Shown: positions 47,650 through 59,041 of the stretch, piece after piece
Numbering within the stretch: position 1 is the first letter of the stretch
Layout of the letters: every line of letters begins with the position of its first letter
Source of the DNA: Bretschneidera sinensis
Lineage: Eukaryota > Streptophyta > Magnoliopsida > Brassicales > Akaniaceae
Length of the DNA: 64,000 bases
Direction: 5' to 3'
NCBI GenBank assembly: GCA_023935145.1
Contig: CM043703.1
Span: 25,319,727 to 25,383,726, forward strand
Made by a program: the position numbers and the translations under genes
Notes under the pieces: generated by a model
The model's database searches: none
What the model saw: only the letters and a program-made list of their open reading frames with translations
What the model was told of the DNA's origin: nothing

Positions 47650-49686
47650 ATGGCAACAAATAGCTATTCTGAGGGACACTCTTATACTAGACCTCCTTTG
47701 TTTAATGGCTCCAACTATAACTACCGGAAAAACATAATGAAAATATTTGTCGAATGACAAGATTATAATCTGTGGAGAGTCATTGAAGAATGACCTAGAA
47801 TTTCTTCAAACGAAATAACTATTAGAGATACCAATCATACAATGCCTAAACTCAAAACTGAGTACACTGACGAGGATTATAGAATGATGTCTCTCAATAG
47901 CAGAGCAACAAGTTTTTTACATTGTTCTTTAGATATTTCTGAATATAATAAAATCTCTGCATGTGTTTCGACTAAAGAGATATGGGATAAACTGCAAATT
48001 ACATATGAAGGAACTAGTGAGGTCAAAAATTCAAAAATATATATGCTAGTTTCTGAATATGAGTCCTTTAAAATGTCTCTTAACGAAACAATTTCTGAAA
48101 TGCACTCACAGTTCACAACTATTGTAAATGGTTTAAAGCTGCTTGGTAGGAATATTGAGGAGTTCGAACTTACGAGAAAAATCTTGAGATCTTTGCCACC
48201 TTCATGGAAACCAAAGAAGACATCCATTCAGGAGGCCAAAGATCTTGACAAACTTGATGTTGAGACACTACTTGGATCACTGTTGACATATGAGATGGAA
48301 GAAATGACTCCCATCGTCAATGAGGATGAGAAGAAGAAAAAGGTAATTGCTCTCAAAGCTTCTACGAGCAACAAAGAAATGGAATCGGAAAAAGAAGTGG
48401 AGAACAACGAGGAAGATGGTGGAATGACATTAATCGCCAAACGATTCCATAGGTTCTTGAAGAAAAGCAAGAAACCTTATACAAAGGATCCCGCTTCGAA
48501 ATGGGAACCACTTACGTGTTAGGGCTGCAAGAAGCCCGGTCACATCAGGGCTAATTGTACGGTTTCAAACAAACCATACAAAAGCTTCAAGAAGAAAGCC
48601 ATTATAGCAACTACTTGGAGTGATGATGAAGAAGAAGAAGAGTCATTAGACAAAGAAGTCGGATACGAGGAAATTGCCAACCTTTGTCTGATGGCAATCG
48701 ACGATGAAAGTGAGGTAACATCTTCTCCTTCTTCTAAGAATAATATTGTGAGTACTAGTGAAGAGTTACTAGAAGTAGTAAATGAAATGCATGATGAATT
48801 GAAGAAATTCGATTCTAGAAACTCAATTCTTAAGAAAGAGGTATCATCTCTTTCTAAAGAGATGATAAGTCTTAGAGAGGAAAAAGATAAATTATCTTCA
48901 TTGTTGTATGATTCTTCTCAAGATTTCCTCAAAGATGAAAATAAGAATTTAAAAAGTAAAATATTAGAATTAAATGACACTATATCTAGGCTTATGCTTG
49001 AAAAAGAAAAGCTTGATGAAGTGCTTTCTTGCCAAAGATTAAGTGGAGGAAAATCAGGATTAGGTTATTCTCCATTAAGCAAGCAAAAATCAAAAGAGAG
49101 CTTATTCATGAAAGCCTCATGTGTGAATGAAGCCTCTACTTCAAAAACCCCTAGCAAAGTTAAAAGCACTCCCTCAATAAATGCTAGGAATTCTAGAAAT
49201 TCAAATGTTCATACAAAAATGAAGTATCCTAGAAATGCACATGCTTATATGTATGCACACTCTAGAAATGCTTATACACATCCTAGAAATAACCATCATA
49301 TACATTTTAGGAACAATATATATAATCAAAATATGCACTCTGCACATGCACATCCTAGGAATTACCATCATGGTTATCCTAGAAATAATTTGCATACTCA
49401 TAATAATGCTAGCATGTATCCTAGAATGCATCATCATACATTTTCTGGAAATGACATGTATATTCATATTCCTTACCATAGAAACATGTATTCTAGGAAC
49501 TACTATCCTAAGGATAATAGACATACAAATCTAAGATATCCTAGAAATTTCAATAACTATTATCCCAGGATTATGCATCATCAACATTTCAATAATTATA
49601 GAGCACCTCATAATGTTAAGAAAGTATGGGTCCCCAAAAGAACTGTATTTTCTTGGACTAAACCCAAAGGACTCAAGAAATTTTAG
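47650..49686 (+). pseudogene. gag of SIRE-like element B
   Basis: One frame of 678 codons with only three internal stops: TGA 47755-47757, TGA 47791-47793 and TAG 48520-48522. Capsid-like core at about residues 65-215 (KEIWDKLQITYEG, ELTRKILRSLPPSWKPKKTS). A zinc knuckle follows (C-x2-C-x4-H-x4-C around GCKKPGHIRANC), with the TAG sitting inside it. Next is a coiled coil at about 365-460, then an Asn/Arg/His/Tyr-rich tail (about 500-660) with many PRN, RNAH and YPRN words. Gag forms the particle and binds RNA. The frame ends with TAG and continues into protease in the same frame, as in SIRE elements where pol is reached by stop-codon readthrough. Confidence 0.9.
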
Positions 49687-52600
49687 GTACCTAAGAGTGC
49701 AATTGTGTATCCTTATGTAATGTAGATATGTCTCCACACCAAGGAAAAATGCAACTATTGGTACCTTGATAGTGGATGCTCAAAGCACATGACTAGTGAT
49801 CAAAGTATGTTCAAAGAGCTAACTCTAAGAGATGACAGACATGTCACCATTGGAGATAACACAAAGATAAAGATCATCGGGCATGGAAAAGTTGGTAATA
49901 ATTTCTCAACCACCAATCATGTATTGTATGTGCAAAGCCTTAAGTTAAATTTGCTAGCATTAGTTAACTATGTGACAAAGGCAACAAAGTCATATTTGAA
50001 ACCTCTCATTGTCTAGTTATAGACATCAAAAGTAACAATATCAAGTTTGTTGGCCATAGACATAAAAATGTCTATATAGTTGATTTAAAATCTTTGCATT
50101 CGGAAAATGAAAAACGTTTTCCTGCCTTTGGTGAAAACTCATGGCTAGGGCATAGAAGACTTAGCCATGTGAATATTGATTTGCTTAAGATCATTTCAAG
50201 AAAATATTTAGTCATTAGACTTCCAAAAATCAAATTTGAAAAAGATAAGGTGTGTGATACTTGTAAAATGGGAAAACAAACTAGAATTTCTTTTAAATCA
50301 AAAAATATAGTCTCAAATACTAGACCATTAGAACTTTTGCACCTGGACTTATTTAGTCTAATAAGTACCATTAGTCTAGGTGGTCATTAATATGCTCTTG
50401 TTATTGTTGATGATTATTCAAGATATACCTTTGTTATTTTTATTGCCTACAAGGATGAAGCTTATAAAGGATTTGTGAACTTTTGTAAAATGGTTCAAAA
50501 TGAAAGAAAGAATTTTTATATCAAACAAGTGATCATGGAAAGGAATTTGAAAACCAAAGCTTTTCAAAATTTTGTGATGAAAATGGAATTAATCACAATT
50601 TTTTAGCACCTAGAACTCCTCAACAAAATAGAGTTGTTGAGAGGAAAAATAAAGTTCTAGAATAATTTACAAGTACAATGCTCTGTGAAAATAGTTTGCC
50701 AAAATATTTTTAGGAGGAAGCCATAAACACTTCTTGCTATGTTTTAAATAGAGTATTAATTAGGCATATGTTAAATAAAACTCTATATGAATTATGAAAA
50801 AGGTAGAAAGCCTAATGTATCTTATTTTTGTACTTTCAGTTGTAAATGCTTTATCCTAAATAACAATAAAACTAACTTGGGTAAATTTGACTCAAAGACC
50901 GATGAGAAGATATTTTTAGGATATTCAACCTTTAATAAAGTTGATAGAGTCTTTAACAAGAGAACTATAGTGGTTGAAGAATCCATACATGTAGCCTTTG
51001 ATGAGTCTAACCCAATTAGTAGTAGAGTAGGTTATTTTAATGATGATGTAAATTTCATTCCAAGGATAGAAACACCTAGTCCCATGTTTGACCTGAAGGA
51101 GAGTAAACCTCAATTAAATCAAGAGGTAGACACTCACAATCTTGATCTACCATCTACAAGTCAATAAGAGGATTGTCTTCCCAAAGATTGGAGGTATGTA
51201 AATTATCATCCAATCAATCAAGTGACTGGTGATCCTTCGCAAGGGGTAAAAACTCGTTCCTTTATTAGAAATATTTGCAATTGTGTAGCTTATTTATCTC
51301 AAGTAGAACCTAAGACTTTTGTAGAAGCTGAGAAGGATGCTGATTGGATAAATGCTATGCAAGAAGAATTATATCAATTTGAAAGAAAAAAAGTATGTAA
51401 TCTAGTTCGTAGACCAAAAAATACACTATAATAGGAACTAAATGGGTATTTAGAAATAAAATGTATGAAAATGAAATAGTAACTAAGAACAAAGCTAGAC
51501 TAGTTGCTAAGGAATATAATCAAGAAGAAGGAATAGACTTTGATGAGACCTATGCTCCCGTAGCTAGATTATAAGCTATTCATATGTTATTGGCCTTTGC
51601 GTACTTTAATAAATTTAAGCTATTTCAAATGGATGTAAAAGCGTATTTTTAAATGGATTTATAGAAGAAGAGGTGTATGTTAAGCAACCTATTAGATTTG
51701 TAAATCCTAATATTCCAAACCATGTTTATAAGCTTTCTAAAGCTCTCTATATGTTGAAGCAAGCTCCAAGAGCATGGTATGAAAGACTAAGTAAGATTTT
51801 ACTTGAAAATAATTTTACAAGAGGAAAAATAGACACAACCCTCTTCACAAAAAACTCACAAAAATGACACACTATTAGTCCAAATATGTGTTGATGATAT
51901 TATATTTGGTGCCTCTAATGAATCTATGTGTCAAGAGTTTGCCAAGTGCATGCAAGATGAATTTGAAATGAGCATGATGGGAGAGCTTACTTACTTTCTT
52001 GGACTACAAATCAAACAATTAAAAGAATGTATCTTCATCAATCAATCAAAGTACACCAAGGACCTATTAAAAAGGTTCGGGATAGAAAGCTCAAAATCAA
52101 TTGGCACTCTTATGAGCACTTCTACAAAACTTGACCTAGATAAGGAAGGTAAATGTGTAGATGCTAAAACTTATAGAAGCATGATAGGAGCTTTACTTTA
52201 TCTAACTGCTAGTAGACCTGATATATGTTCAATGTATGCATGTGTGCTAGATTTTAAGCTAATCCTAAGGAATCATATGTAATTGTAGTAAAAAGAATCC
52301 TTAGATATCTACAAGGGACTCAAAACCTAGGATTATGGTATTTTAGAAAATCAACTTTTGAGCTTGTAGGATATTCAGATGCTGGCTTTGCAAGCTGTAG
52401 ACTTGATAGAAAAAGCACTAATGGAACATGTCAATTCTTAGGTGCAATGTTGACCTCCTGGTTTTCCAAGAAACAAAATTTGGTTGCACTATCAACCGCA
52501 GAAGCAGAATATGTAGCAGCCAATAGTTGTTGTGCACAAGTGTTGTGGATGAAACAACAATTAAAAGACTATAGCATGGCCTTAAAGATATACCAATTCA

Positions 52601-52830
52601 TTGTGATAACACTAGTGCTATCAACTTGACCAAAAATCCTATTCAGTATTCTAGAACCAAACACATTGAAATTAGACATCACTTCATACGAAACCATGCT
52701 CAAAAGGGTGATATTAGACTAGAATTCATTCATTCAGAAGATCAAATAGCTGATATTCTTACAAAACTCTTAAGTGAAGATAGCTTTTGAAAGATTAGAC
52801 TATTGATGGGCCTACAAGACTATGATAAAA
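49687..52830 (+). pseudogene. pol of SIRE-like element (protease, integrase, RT, RNase H)
   Basis: Order is Copia: protease DSGCSKHMT (49768 on), integrase with HRRLSHVN/CDTCKMGK zinc end and LLHLDLF and IVDDYSRYTFV core, then the KIFLGYS segment. RT has [46 protein letters not shown] and VDD at about 51891, and RNase H has GYSDAGFA and LSTAEAEYVAAN. Many frameshifts and stops (for example after 50016, 50388, 51431, 51651, 51867, 52282) make it dead. It ends near 52790 with the usual ADILTK segment. Confidence 0.9.
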
Positions 52831-52991
52831 TATATATTTGATTGCATCAACATTCATCATATGCATATTTGACATCTAGTGAATGAGTATTAAATTTTAT
52901 TTAATATACCTCTCACTCAAGATGGCATAGATAAACAATTTTGTGCTAAAATTTCAAGTTAGAGCTCAAAATTTTAAGTTTTCTGAAAGGC

Positions 52992-53224
52992 CCAGTCGAC
53001 TAGTATCCCACTGCCCATTTTACCAGTCGACTAGTACAAAGCATCCAGTCAACTGGTACTACAAGACATTGTTTGGAGCAAAAATTTAAAATTTTGATGG
53101 CCTACCCAATCAATTGGTATGGTTCACCTAGTCGGCTGGTGTCCCGACCCAGTCGACTGGTATATCGAAAAATCCCCAAATTATGAAGGACCCAGTCGAC
53201 TGAAACCCTAACCCAGTCGACTAG
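52992..53224. repeat. CAGTCGACTGG palindrome array in post-pol spacer
   Basis: About eight copies and variants, the same word as in the LTRs of this family, but here internal, between RNase H and the third ORF. Confidence 0.93.
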
Positions 53225-53233
53225 TGTCACAAT

Positions 53234-53244
53234 TCTATAAATAG
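53234..53244 (+). promoter_or_regulatory. TATA-like box before third ORF
   Basis: TCTATAAATAG starts ten bases after the palindrome array and about 175 bases before the ATG at 53410. Promoter role is inferred. Confidence 0.4.
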
Positions 53245-53409
53245 TCTCTTCTGATTTTTCAGTTTTTACGCCATTTTTGAAAAACCTTAAGCTTGATTTC
53301 AGTCCAAAATCTCTTAAAAAATTCCATAGAACCTTCAATCATACCCCAAATCACCTCTTTTTTTAACTTTTTCATGATTAAAATCTCCACATTTCCCCAA
53401 ATCTCTAAA

Positions 53410-54700
53410 ATGACTTTCCCCAAGATGTTTGAAAGAATACGCATCAAAACCACCATTGGAGGACCTCATATGCCTACAAGGCCTCGGTCTTCAAAGTCCT
53501 CAGCATCAGATGCTAAGGGAAAGGGAGTTGCTAGTTCATCGAGCAAAAAGGCATGGACTGAGCTCGATGACTCCCTCTTTTGAAGCCCCGCCGCAAAGAG
53601 CAAGTATAATTCCCCTATCCGTAACAAGAAATCATGACTGGTAGATTCGTTGAATTTGATTCTATCCGTCATGAAAATTTTGATATATTACCTACTTTCG
53701 AGGCGATACACTTAACACAACTTGTCACGATCCACCAGAAATATTACTCTCGCCTGATTCACCAATTTTACACCAACCTAAGTAAACCGAGTCCACTGGC
53801 TTTTAAGTTTAAAACCAGCGTCATAGGCGTAGAATTTGAGGTGAATACTGACCTTCTGGTCAATATTCTGAGGATCTCCATGGGAGGGGTCCAATGGAGT
53901 CTTGATGGATGGCCATAAAACTTTGACTACGAGGAAGCGTGCCAGATTGTTAGGGGTGACCCTAACTACATTTTTAAGCCCACTACATTTGACTAATGTA
54001 GTAATATGCCCCTCAACTCAAATTTGTTCAATCTTATTGTGAGTTGGACCATCCATTTGAGACTCGGGAGTCGGTAATATCTCTCCAAGATAGATGTGGT
54101 ATTGATTTAGTGTTCAAAAGACGACACCGTTTCAATATCTACCCCCTACTACTTACCAACATGATTAATGGTGAAGTGAATGACTCTGGGTTCCACCCAT
54201 ACGAGATGCTCATCACCCTGATCCTCCAGCATTTTCATGTCCACCTACCCACTTCAGAGGCACAAGATATCGGCTTCAAGGACATCATCAATGTCTCTTC
54301 TCTGAAGAAGATGTGATGCACGATCCGAGATGGGATGATCTACTCCAAGGCTGGGAAAAACATTCAGATTAGAAATGATGACAGCAGCGATGAGGATGAT
54401 GAGGTTCTTGGTGATATAGCTCCTCTTACTGCTATGAACACTAACGCACGAGCACCTAGTCCATAGCATGGTGGCTCTTGTGCTGGTCAGGTTAGCTACG
54501 ATGACATTCTACAGGCTATTTCGAGCCTCTAACTGCCCATGCAGTCCGAGTTCCAGAGCTTGAGCTCTTCAGTCGATCAGTTGCATCGTGACCTTCACAA
54601 ACTCAGAGACGATTTCGACTTACACTTGGAGCATATAGAGGGCTTTTTGACTGAGCTTCGGGATCTTTTTCGAAACAGCTCTGATTCACCCGCTTATTAA
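53410..54700 (+). pseudogene. third ORF of SIRE-like element (putative plant transposon protein domain)
   Basis: Start MTFPKMFERI, then a Ser/Lys-rich segment (KSSASDAKGKGVASSSSKK). After a frameshift comes the conserved part: RFVEFDSIRHENFDILPTFE, YYSRLIHQFYTNLS, and a hydrophobic block ending VNTDLLVNILRIS. Further right in shifted frames are an HFHVHLPTSEAQDI segment, an acidic patch (DDSSDEDDEVLGD) and a likely coiled coil (SSVDQLHRDLHKLRDDFDLH) ending at TAA 54698-54700. The middle block resembles the ORF at 47-1174 in the gypsy element. Function unknown; no membrane segment seen. Confidence 0.65.
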
Positions 54701-54816
54701 GTTGTTGTCTTATCTTTTTGTTATGTACATACAACTTCTTAGATATTTAGCACGAACATTCATTTTCTTTGTATTACATTCATGTCTTTTACTCAGACAG
54801 CTTTCTATAAGCTTAT

Positions 54817-56227
54817 TGATAACTCTGAATAAATTATATTATTATATTTCTTTTAGGCACGTTTTTGGTGTTGATCTTAAGCATTAGAATTGTGTTTCAT
54901 GTGTTTTTAGCAATTTTTAATTTAGTTTATTTCATTCTACTAATAGTTGTTTTAGTTAAATGTTCAATGCTAAGTCTTAGAAATCTACTATGCAGACACT
55001 TGCTGGAGCGTTGGAAGGGCAAAAATGTGTGAAGGGGACAGAAACTCAAAACTGCAGCGCTGGAAAGTTGGTGCTGCAACACTGGAATCTGGCATGAATA
55101 GAAGAATGTGGACAGAAACTCAAAGCTGCAACGCTGGGAAGTTGGCGCTGCAACTCTTGCTAGGGTTCGATTTATGTCTCAGCGCTGCAGCGCTGGCTGA
55201 CAGATTTAGAATATTATAAATAGAAACCCTAGCTAAACAAGAAGGGAGAGCGCGGCTATTAAAGAAAAAAACAGAGTTGGAGGAGACGAGACGCAAAAGG
55301 GGAGTTGGAGACACTCCTGGAGGCTACTCAAAAGCTTTTAATCATTCTTCTCCGGTTTTGTATTATTCTTATCTAGTTATGTGGATGCTTTATGATATGA
55401 ACATGGTTTGTTTGAATATTATTATGGAGTAGATATCTTTTTGTTAAGGATAGATGAATCCTAAACCTATGTCTTGAGTTACTCTTTGGACAAGTTGGAA
55501 TTTAATGTGTTTTTCAAAGTGTGTGTTTTATTGTTCTTAATGCTGTTTATTATTTTGATTCTTTCTTTAGGCATGGTGATGCGTCGAATAGAGAAGCTAT
55601 GCTTTTATGAATGGTTGAATTAATAAATATAATGTTGGATTGTTATCTATGCAAAAGCCAAGGTAAAACATGTCATGAATGGAATAGGAGTAACCGAATA
55701 GGGATTCTAGGAAGTTCATGTGGTTAGCTTAAATCGTAACCGAATAGGGAGATTTAACTGAAAAGAATTCAAGAAACTTAACGCTTCTAAATTTGAATTA
55801 ATTTAGAATAGACCTGGAATATGGATATTTGAAGTTAATGATTCTTGAGATTGTGGTTAGACCTAGAATATGGATAACCAATTTATTTGGGATTCTACCA
55901 TCTTGAAAAACGTATTAAATGAAACTTCTCCATTTGAAACTTTCGTTAATAATGGTTTAGGTGAAGTCGAGTCCTTAGCACGTTAGTTCATAAGAGTCTT
56001 CATTCCAAAGTTTGCAAACTTCTGTTATTTACTATTGTCATCTGTTTTTCCCTTTAGTTAATTATTAGTAAATTTTTCTCCTACAATTATTCGTTCGCTC
56101 AAATAACGATAAGAGTTTAGTCATAATTTCTGTAGTAATTGTTCGGTCCTCGTTGGAAACGATATTTACTCACCATTTTATTACTTGAACGATTAGTGCA
56201 CTTGCTAGTGTCAATTTCATCGCATCA
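54817..56227 (+). mobile_element. 5' LTR of the deleted gypsy element, 1411 bp
   Basis: Begins TGATAACTCTG (the 3' copy has TGCGATAACTC, so two bases were lost or gained) and ends CATCGCATCA. CAGCGCTG cluster at 55052-55200 and TATA-like TATTATAAATA at 55213. Confidence 0.93.
55052..55200. repeat. GCAGCGCTG palindrome cluster in 5' LTR
   Basis: Words such as CTGCAGCGCTGGAAAGTTGG and GCGCTGCAAC recur; the core CAGCGCTG is palindromic. The cluster ends just 12 bases before the TATA-like box. Confidence 0.9.
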
Positions 56228-56233
56228 AGTTTT

Positions 56234-56251
56234 TGGAGCCGTTGCCAGGGA
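56234..56251 (+). other. primer binding site, tRNA-Asp type
   Basis: TGGAGCCGTTGCCAGGGA matches the tRNA-Asp complement with two mismatches; six bases after the LTR. Confidence 0.85.
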
Positions 56252-56351
56252 CTGAAATAAAATATTACATTTATTGTGATTCTACTAGTTAATTTGAGAG
56301 TTTGTTAATTTGGTTTTTAAGTCTATTTTTCAGGGTTTTCGTTTCTAGTAC

Positions 56352-57458
56352 ATGACACGTACTAGTGGGAGAATACTTACAGAACTTAATCCAGAAATTG
56401 AGCGCACTTTTCACGCTTTGAGAAAAGCAGCACCAGTAATAGTTAATACAATGGCAAAAGGGAACAATGCAGAGGTGCAACGTGCACTGTGGGATTATAC
56501 TATGCCAAAGATGGATGGTGTTGAATCTAGCATCCGACGACCACCTATACAAGCGAACAATTTTGAAATTAAGCCCGCCATCATTCAGATGATTCAACAT
56601 TTAGTACAATTTGGGGGCTTATCGCAAGAAGATCCAAATGTTCACTTGACGAATTTCCTTGAAATTTGTGACACATCCAAGCATAACGGAGTATCGGAGG
56701 ATGCAATTCGCTTAAGTCTTTTTCTGTTTTCATTGAGGGATAAAGCAAAATGCTGGTTGACTTCTTTGCTAGCAGGATCCATAACGACATGGGTAGAATT
56801 GGCACAAAATGTTTTAGGGAAATACTTCGCTCCTGCAAAAACCGTAAAGTTATGTAATGAAATTACTGTGTTCTTGCAGGTCGATCGGGAATCACTCTAT
56901 GAGGCATGAGAACGTTTTAAAGACCTTTTAAGAAGATGTCCTCATCACGAGTTACCCACTTGGATGCAGGTACAAACTTTTTATAACAGTTTAACCAGTA
57001 CAACCCGAAACATGATTGATGTAGCTGCAGGTGGCACTATCATGAGAAAAACTCCAGAAGAAGCCATTGAATTGCTAGAAGAGATGGCCACAAATTCTTA
57101 TCAATGGCCAATTGAAAGGTTACCTATTAACAGAGCCTCAGGATTGCATAATGTAGATGCTGTTACAACTCTAGCAGCACAATTGGAGACTCTCGCTAAG
57201 AAGATTGATGGACTTAATCCCAATTCACATACAATATGTGAATTGTGTGGTGGTAGTGGCCACCACAGTAGTAACTGTCAAGCAGGTAATCAGTTTGCAT
57301 ATAATTCATCTGCTGAACAAGCTAACTTTGTTTCAAATTTTCACAGGCAAAATAATCCATACAGCAATACATATAATCTGGGATGGAGGAATCACCCAAA
57401 CTACTCGCGGAATCAAAGCAATGCGAAACAACCTCATTCTGAATACCCTCCTCAATAA
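56352..57458 (+). pseudogene. gag of the deleted gypsy element
   Basis: Start MTRTSGRILTELNPEIERTF. Gag core at about residues 70-200 (MIQHLVQFGGLSQEDPNVHL, LFLFSLRDKAKCWLTSLLAG), with an in-frame TGA at 56907-56909 exactly where the family has Trp (EAW). The core continues ERFKDLLRRCPHHELPTWMQ and then a zinc knuckle CELCGGSGHHSSNC and an NPYSNTYNLGWRNHPNYS tail, ending in TAA 57456-57458. The same frame runs on into the protease. Apart from these two stops it is intact. Confidence 0.92.
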
Positions 57459-58664
57459 AAAAAGTCCAACTTGGAAGACATAATAGCTAAATTCTTAAGT
57501 ATAGCAGAAACTAGATTCCAAAATCCAGAAGCATCCATAAAAAATCGGGAAGTTCAGGTCGATCAACTAGCAACCATAATTTCTGGACGTGCACAAGGTT
57601 CTCTTTCGAGCAACACAGAAAAAAATCCTAAGGAGGATGTCAAGGCCATAACATTAAGGATTGGCACACAATTGGAAGAGCCAAAACCTAAAGAAATCAC
57701 TAATCAAGAAGGCGAGAAAGAAAAGACCGATCAAAGGGAGAAACGAGTTTCAGCAAAGAAGTCTACTGGTAAAGGTTTGAGTGATCCTAACTCTGAAACT
57801 AAATATGTGCCACCTCTTCCTTATCCTCAGAAATTTCAAAAAGAAAAATTAGATAAGAAATTTTCAAAATTTTTAGAGATTTTCAAGAAATTGCATATTA
57901 ACATTCCATTTGCAGTGGCTTTATCACATATACCTAGTTACACTAAATTTTTGAAGGAAATTTTGTTTAATAAATGGAAGCTTGAGGAACATGGAACGGT
58001 GATGTTAACTTAAGAGTGCAGCGCCATACTGCAAAACAAACTACCTCCAAAATTGAAATATCCAGGGAGTTTTACCATACCCTGCACTTTGGGAAGTTCA
58101 TTCTTTGATAAAGCTTTATGTGACCTTGGTGCAAGTATCAATCTTATGCCTCTTTCAATTTTCAAGAAACTTGGATTAGAAGAAGTCAAAACTATGACAG
58201 TGTCATTGCAATTAGCTGATCGATCTATTAAGAGACCACGGGGAATTATAGAAAATATACTGGTAAAGGTTGATAAATTTATATTCCCTGTAGACTTCAT
58301 TGTTCTCGACATGGAAAAGGATTGTGAGGTACCTCTTATACTTGGATGTCCATTCCTTGCTACAATGAGAGCCCTAATTGATATACAACAAGGGAAATTG
58401 ACTTTAAGAGTCAATGATGAGCAAGTAGTTTTTGATATGTATAAAATTATGAAATACCCTTCTGGCTTATCTACTTCTTCTTGTTTTCAAATGGATATTG
58501 TTGATAACCTCATTGAAGAGCTTCAGGAGAAAACATTGAATGAAGATACTTTGGAGAGATGCATCATGGAATTAGGAACTACTACCACTGAAGAACTCGT
58601 CATCCAAGAAGAAGCAAGGCACTTGGAGTCTGAAATGGGAAAGAAGTGCCAGAAGAATAAATAA
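57459..58664 (+). pseudogene. linker and aspartic protease of the deleted gypsy element
   Basis: Same frame as gag, with one TAA at 58011-58013. A lysine/glutamate-rich linker is followed by FSKFLEIFKKLHINIPFAVA, then the protease: KYPGSFTIPCTLG, active-site CDLGASINLMPLS, SIKRPRGIIENILVKVDKF and VPLILGCPFLATMRALID. It ends at TAA 58662-58664. The protease would process Gag; there is no polymerase for it to release. Confidence 0.9.
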
Positions 58665-59041
58665 TAACAAATGAATTGAAAACTTTACTTGCTCATTTGA
58701 AATATGCTTATTTAGAGAAAAATATTTTCCTTGTTATAATATCTTCTTCGTTGATAGAGAAAATGGAAGAACGTTTGTTGAAAGTCTTAAGAAGGCACAT
58801 ATTTTCGAGAAAACTGAAATCTCGATGGATTGGACCGTACACCATGATAAGTGTCTCACCGTTTGGTGCCGTTGAATTACGACACGAGAGAAACAAGGAG
58901 ACATTCAAGGTCAATGGACATAGATTGAAGCACTTGATCCTCAATCGTCCACAACCATTCTCCAAGAGCCATAAATCAGAAAGTCAAGCTAAAGATTATA
59001 AATTAAAACTAACATTTTGTTTTTATTTTTCTTGCATTTGA
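58665..59041 (+). pseudogene. deletion junction: RT lead-in fused to integrase C-terminus
   Basis: The frame from 58676 first reads ELKTLLAHLKYAYLEKNIFL and ERLLKVLRRH, which in related elements leads into RT. It then passes directly into RKLKSRWIGPYTMISVSPFG and FKVNGHRLKHL, the integrase C-terminal domain. By comparison with the element at 1953-4874, about 2.6 kb (RT, RNase H, integrase core) is missing. The joint is near 58795-58815. Confidence 0.9.

Noticed and set aside
49201..49534. His/Ile/Met-rich frames on both strands across the gag tail
   Set aside because: They are shadows of the Asn/Arg-rich repeat tail of gag in its proper frame.
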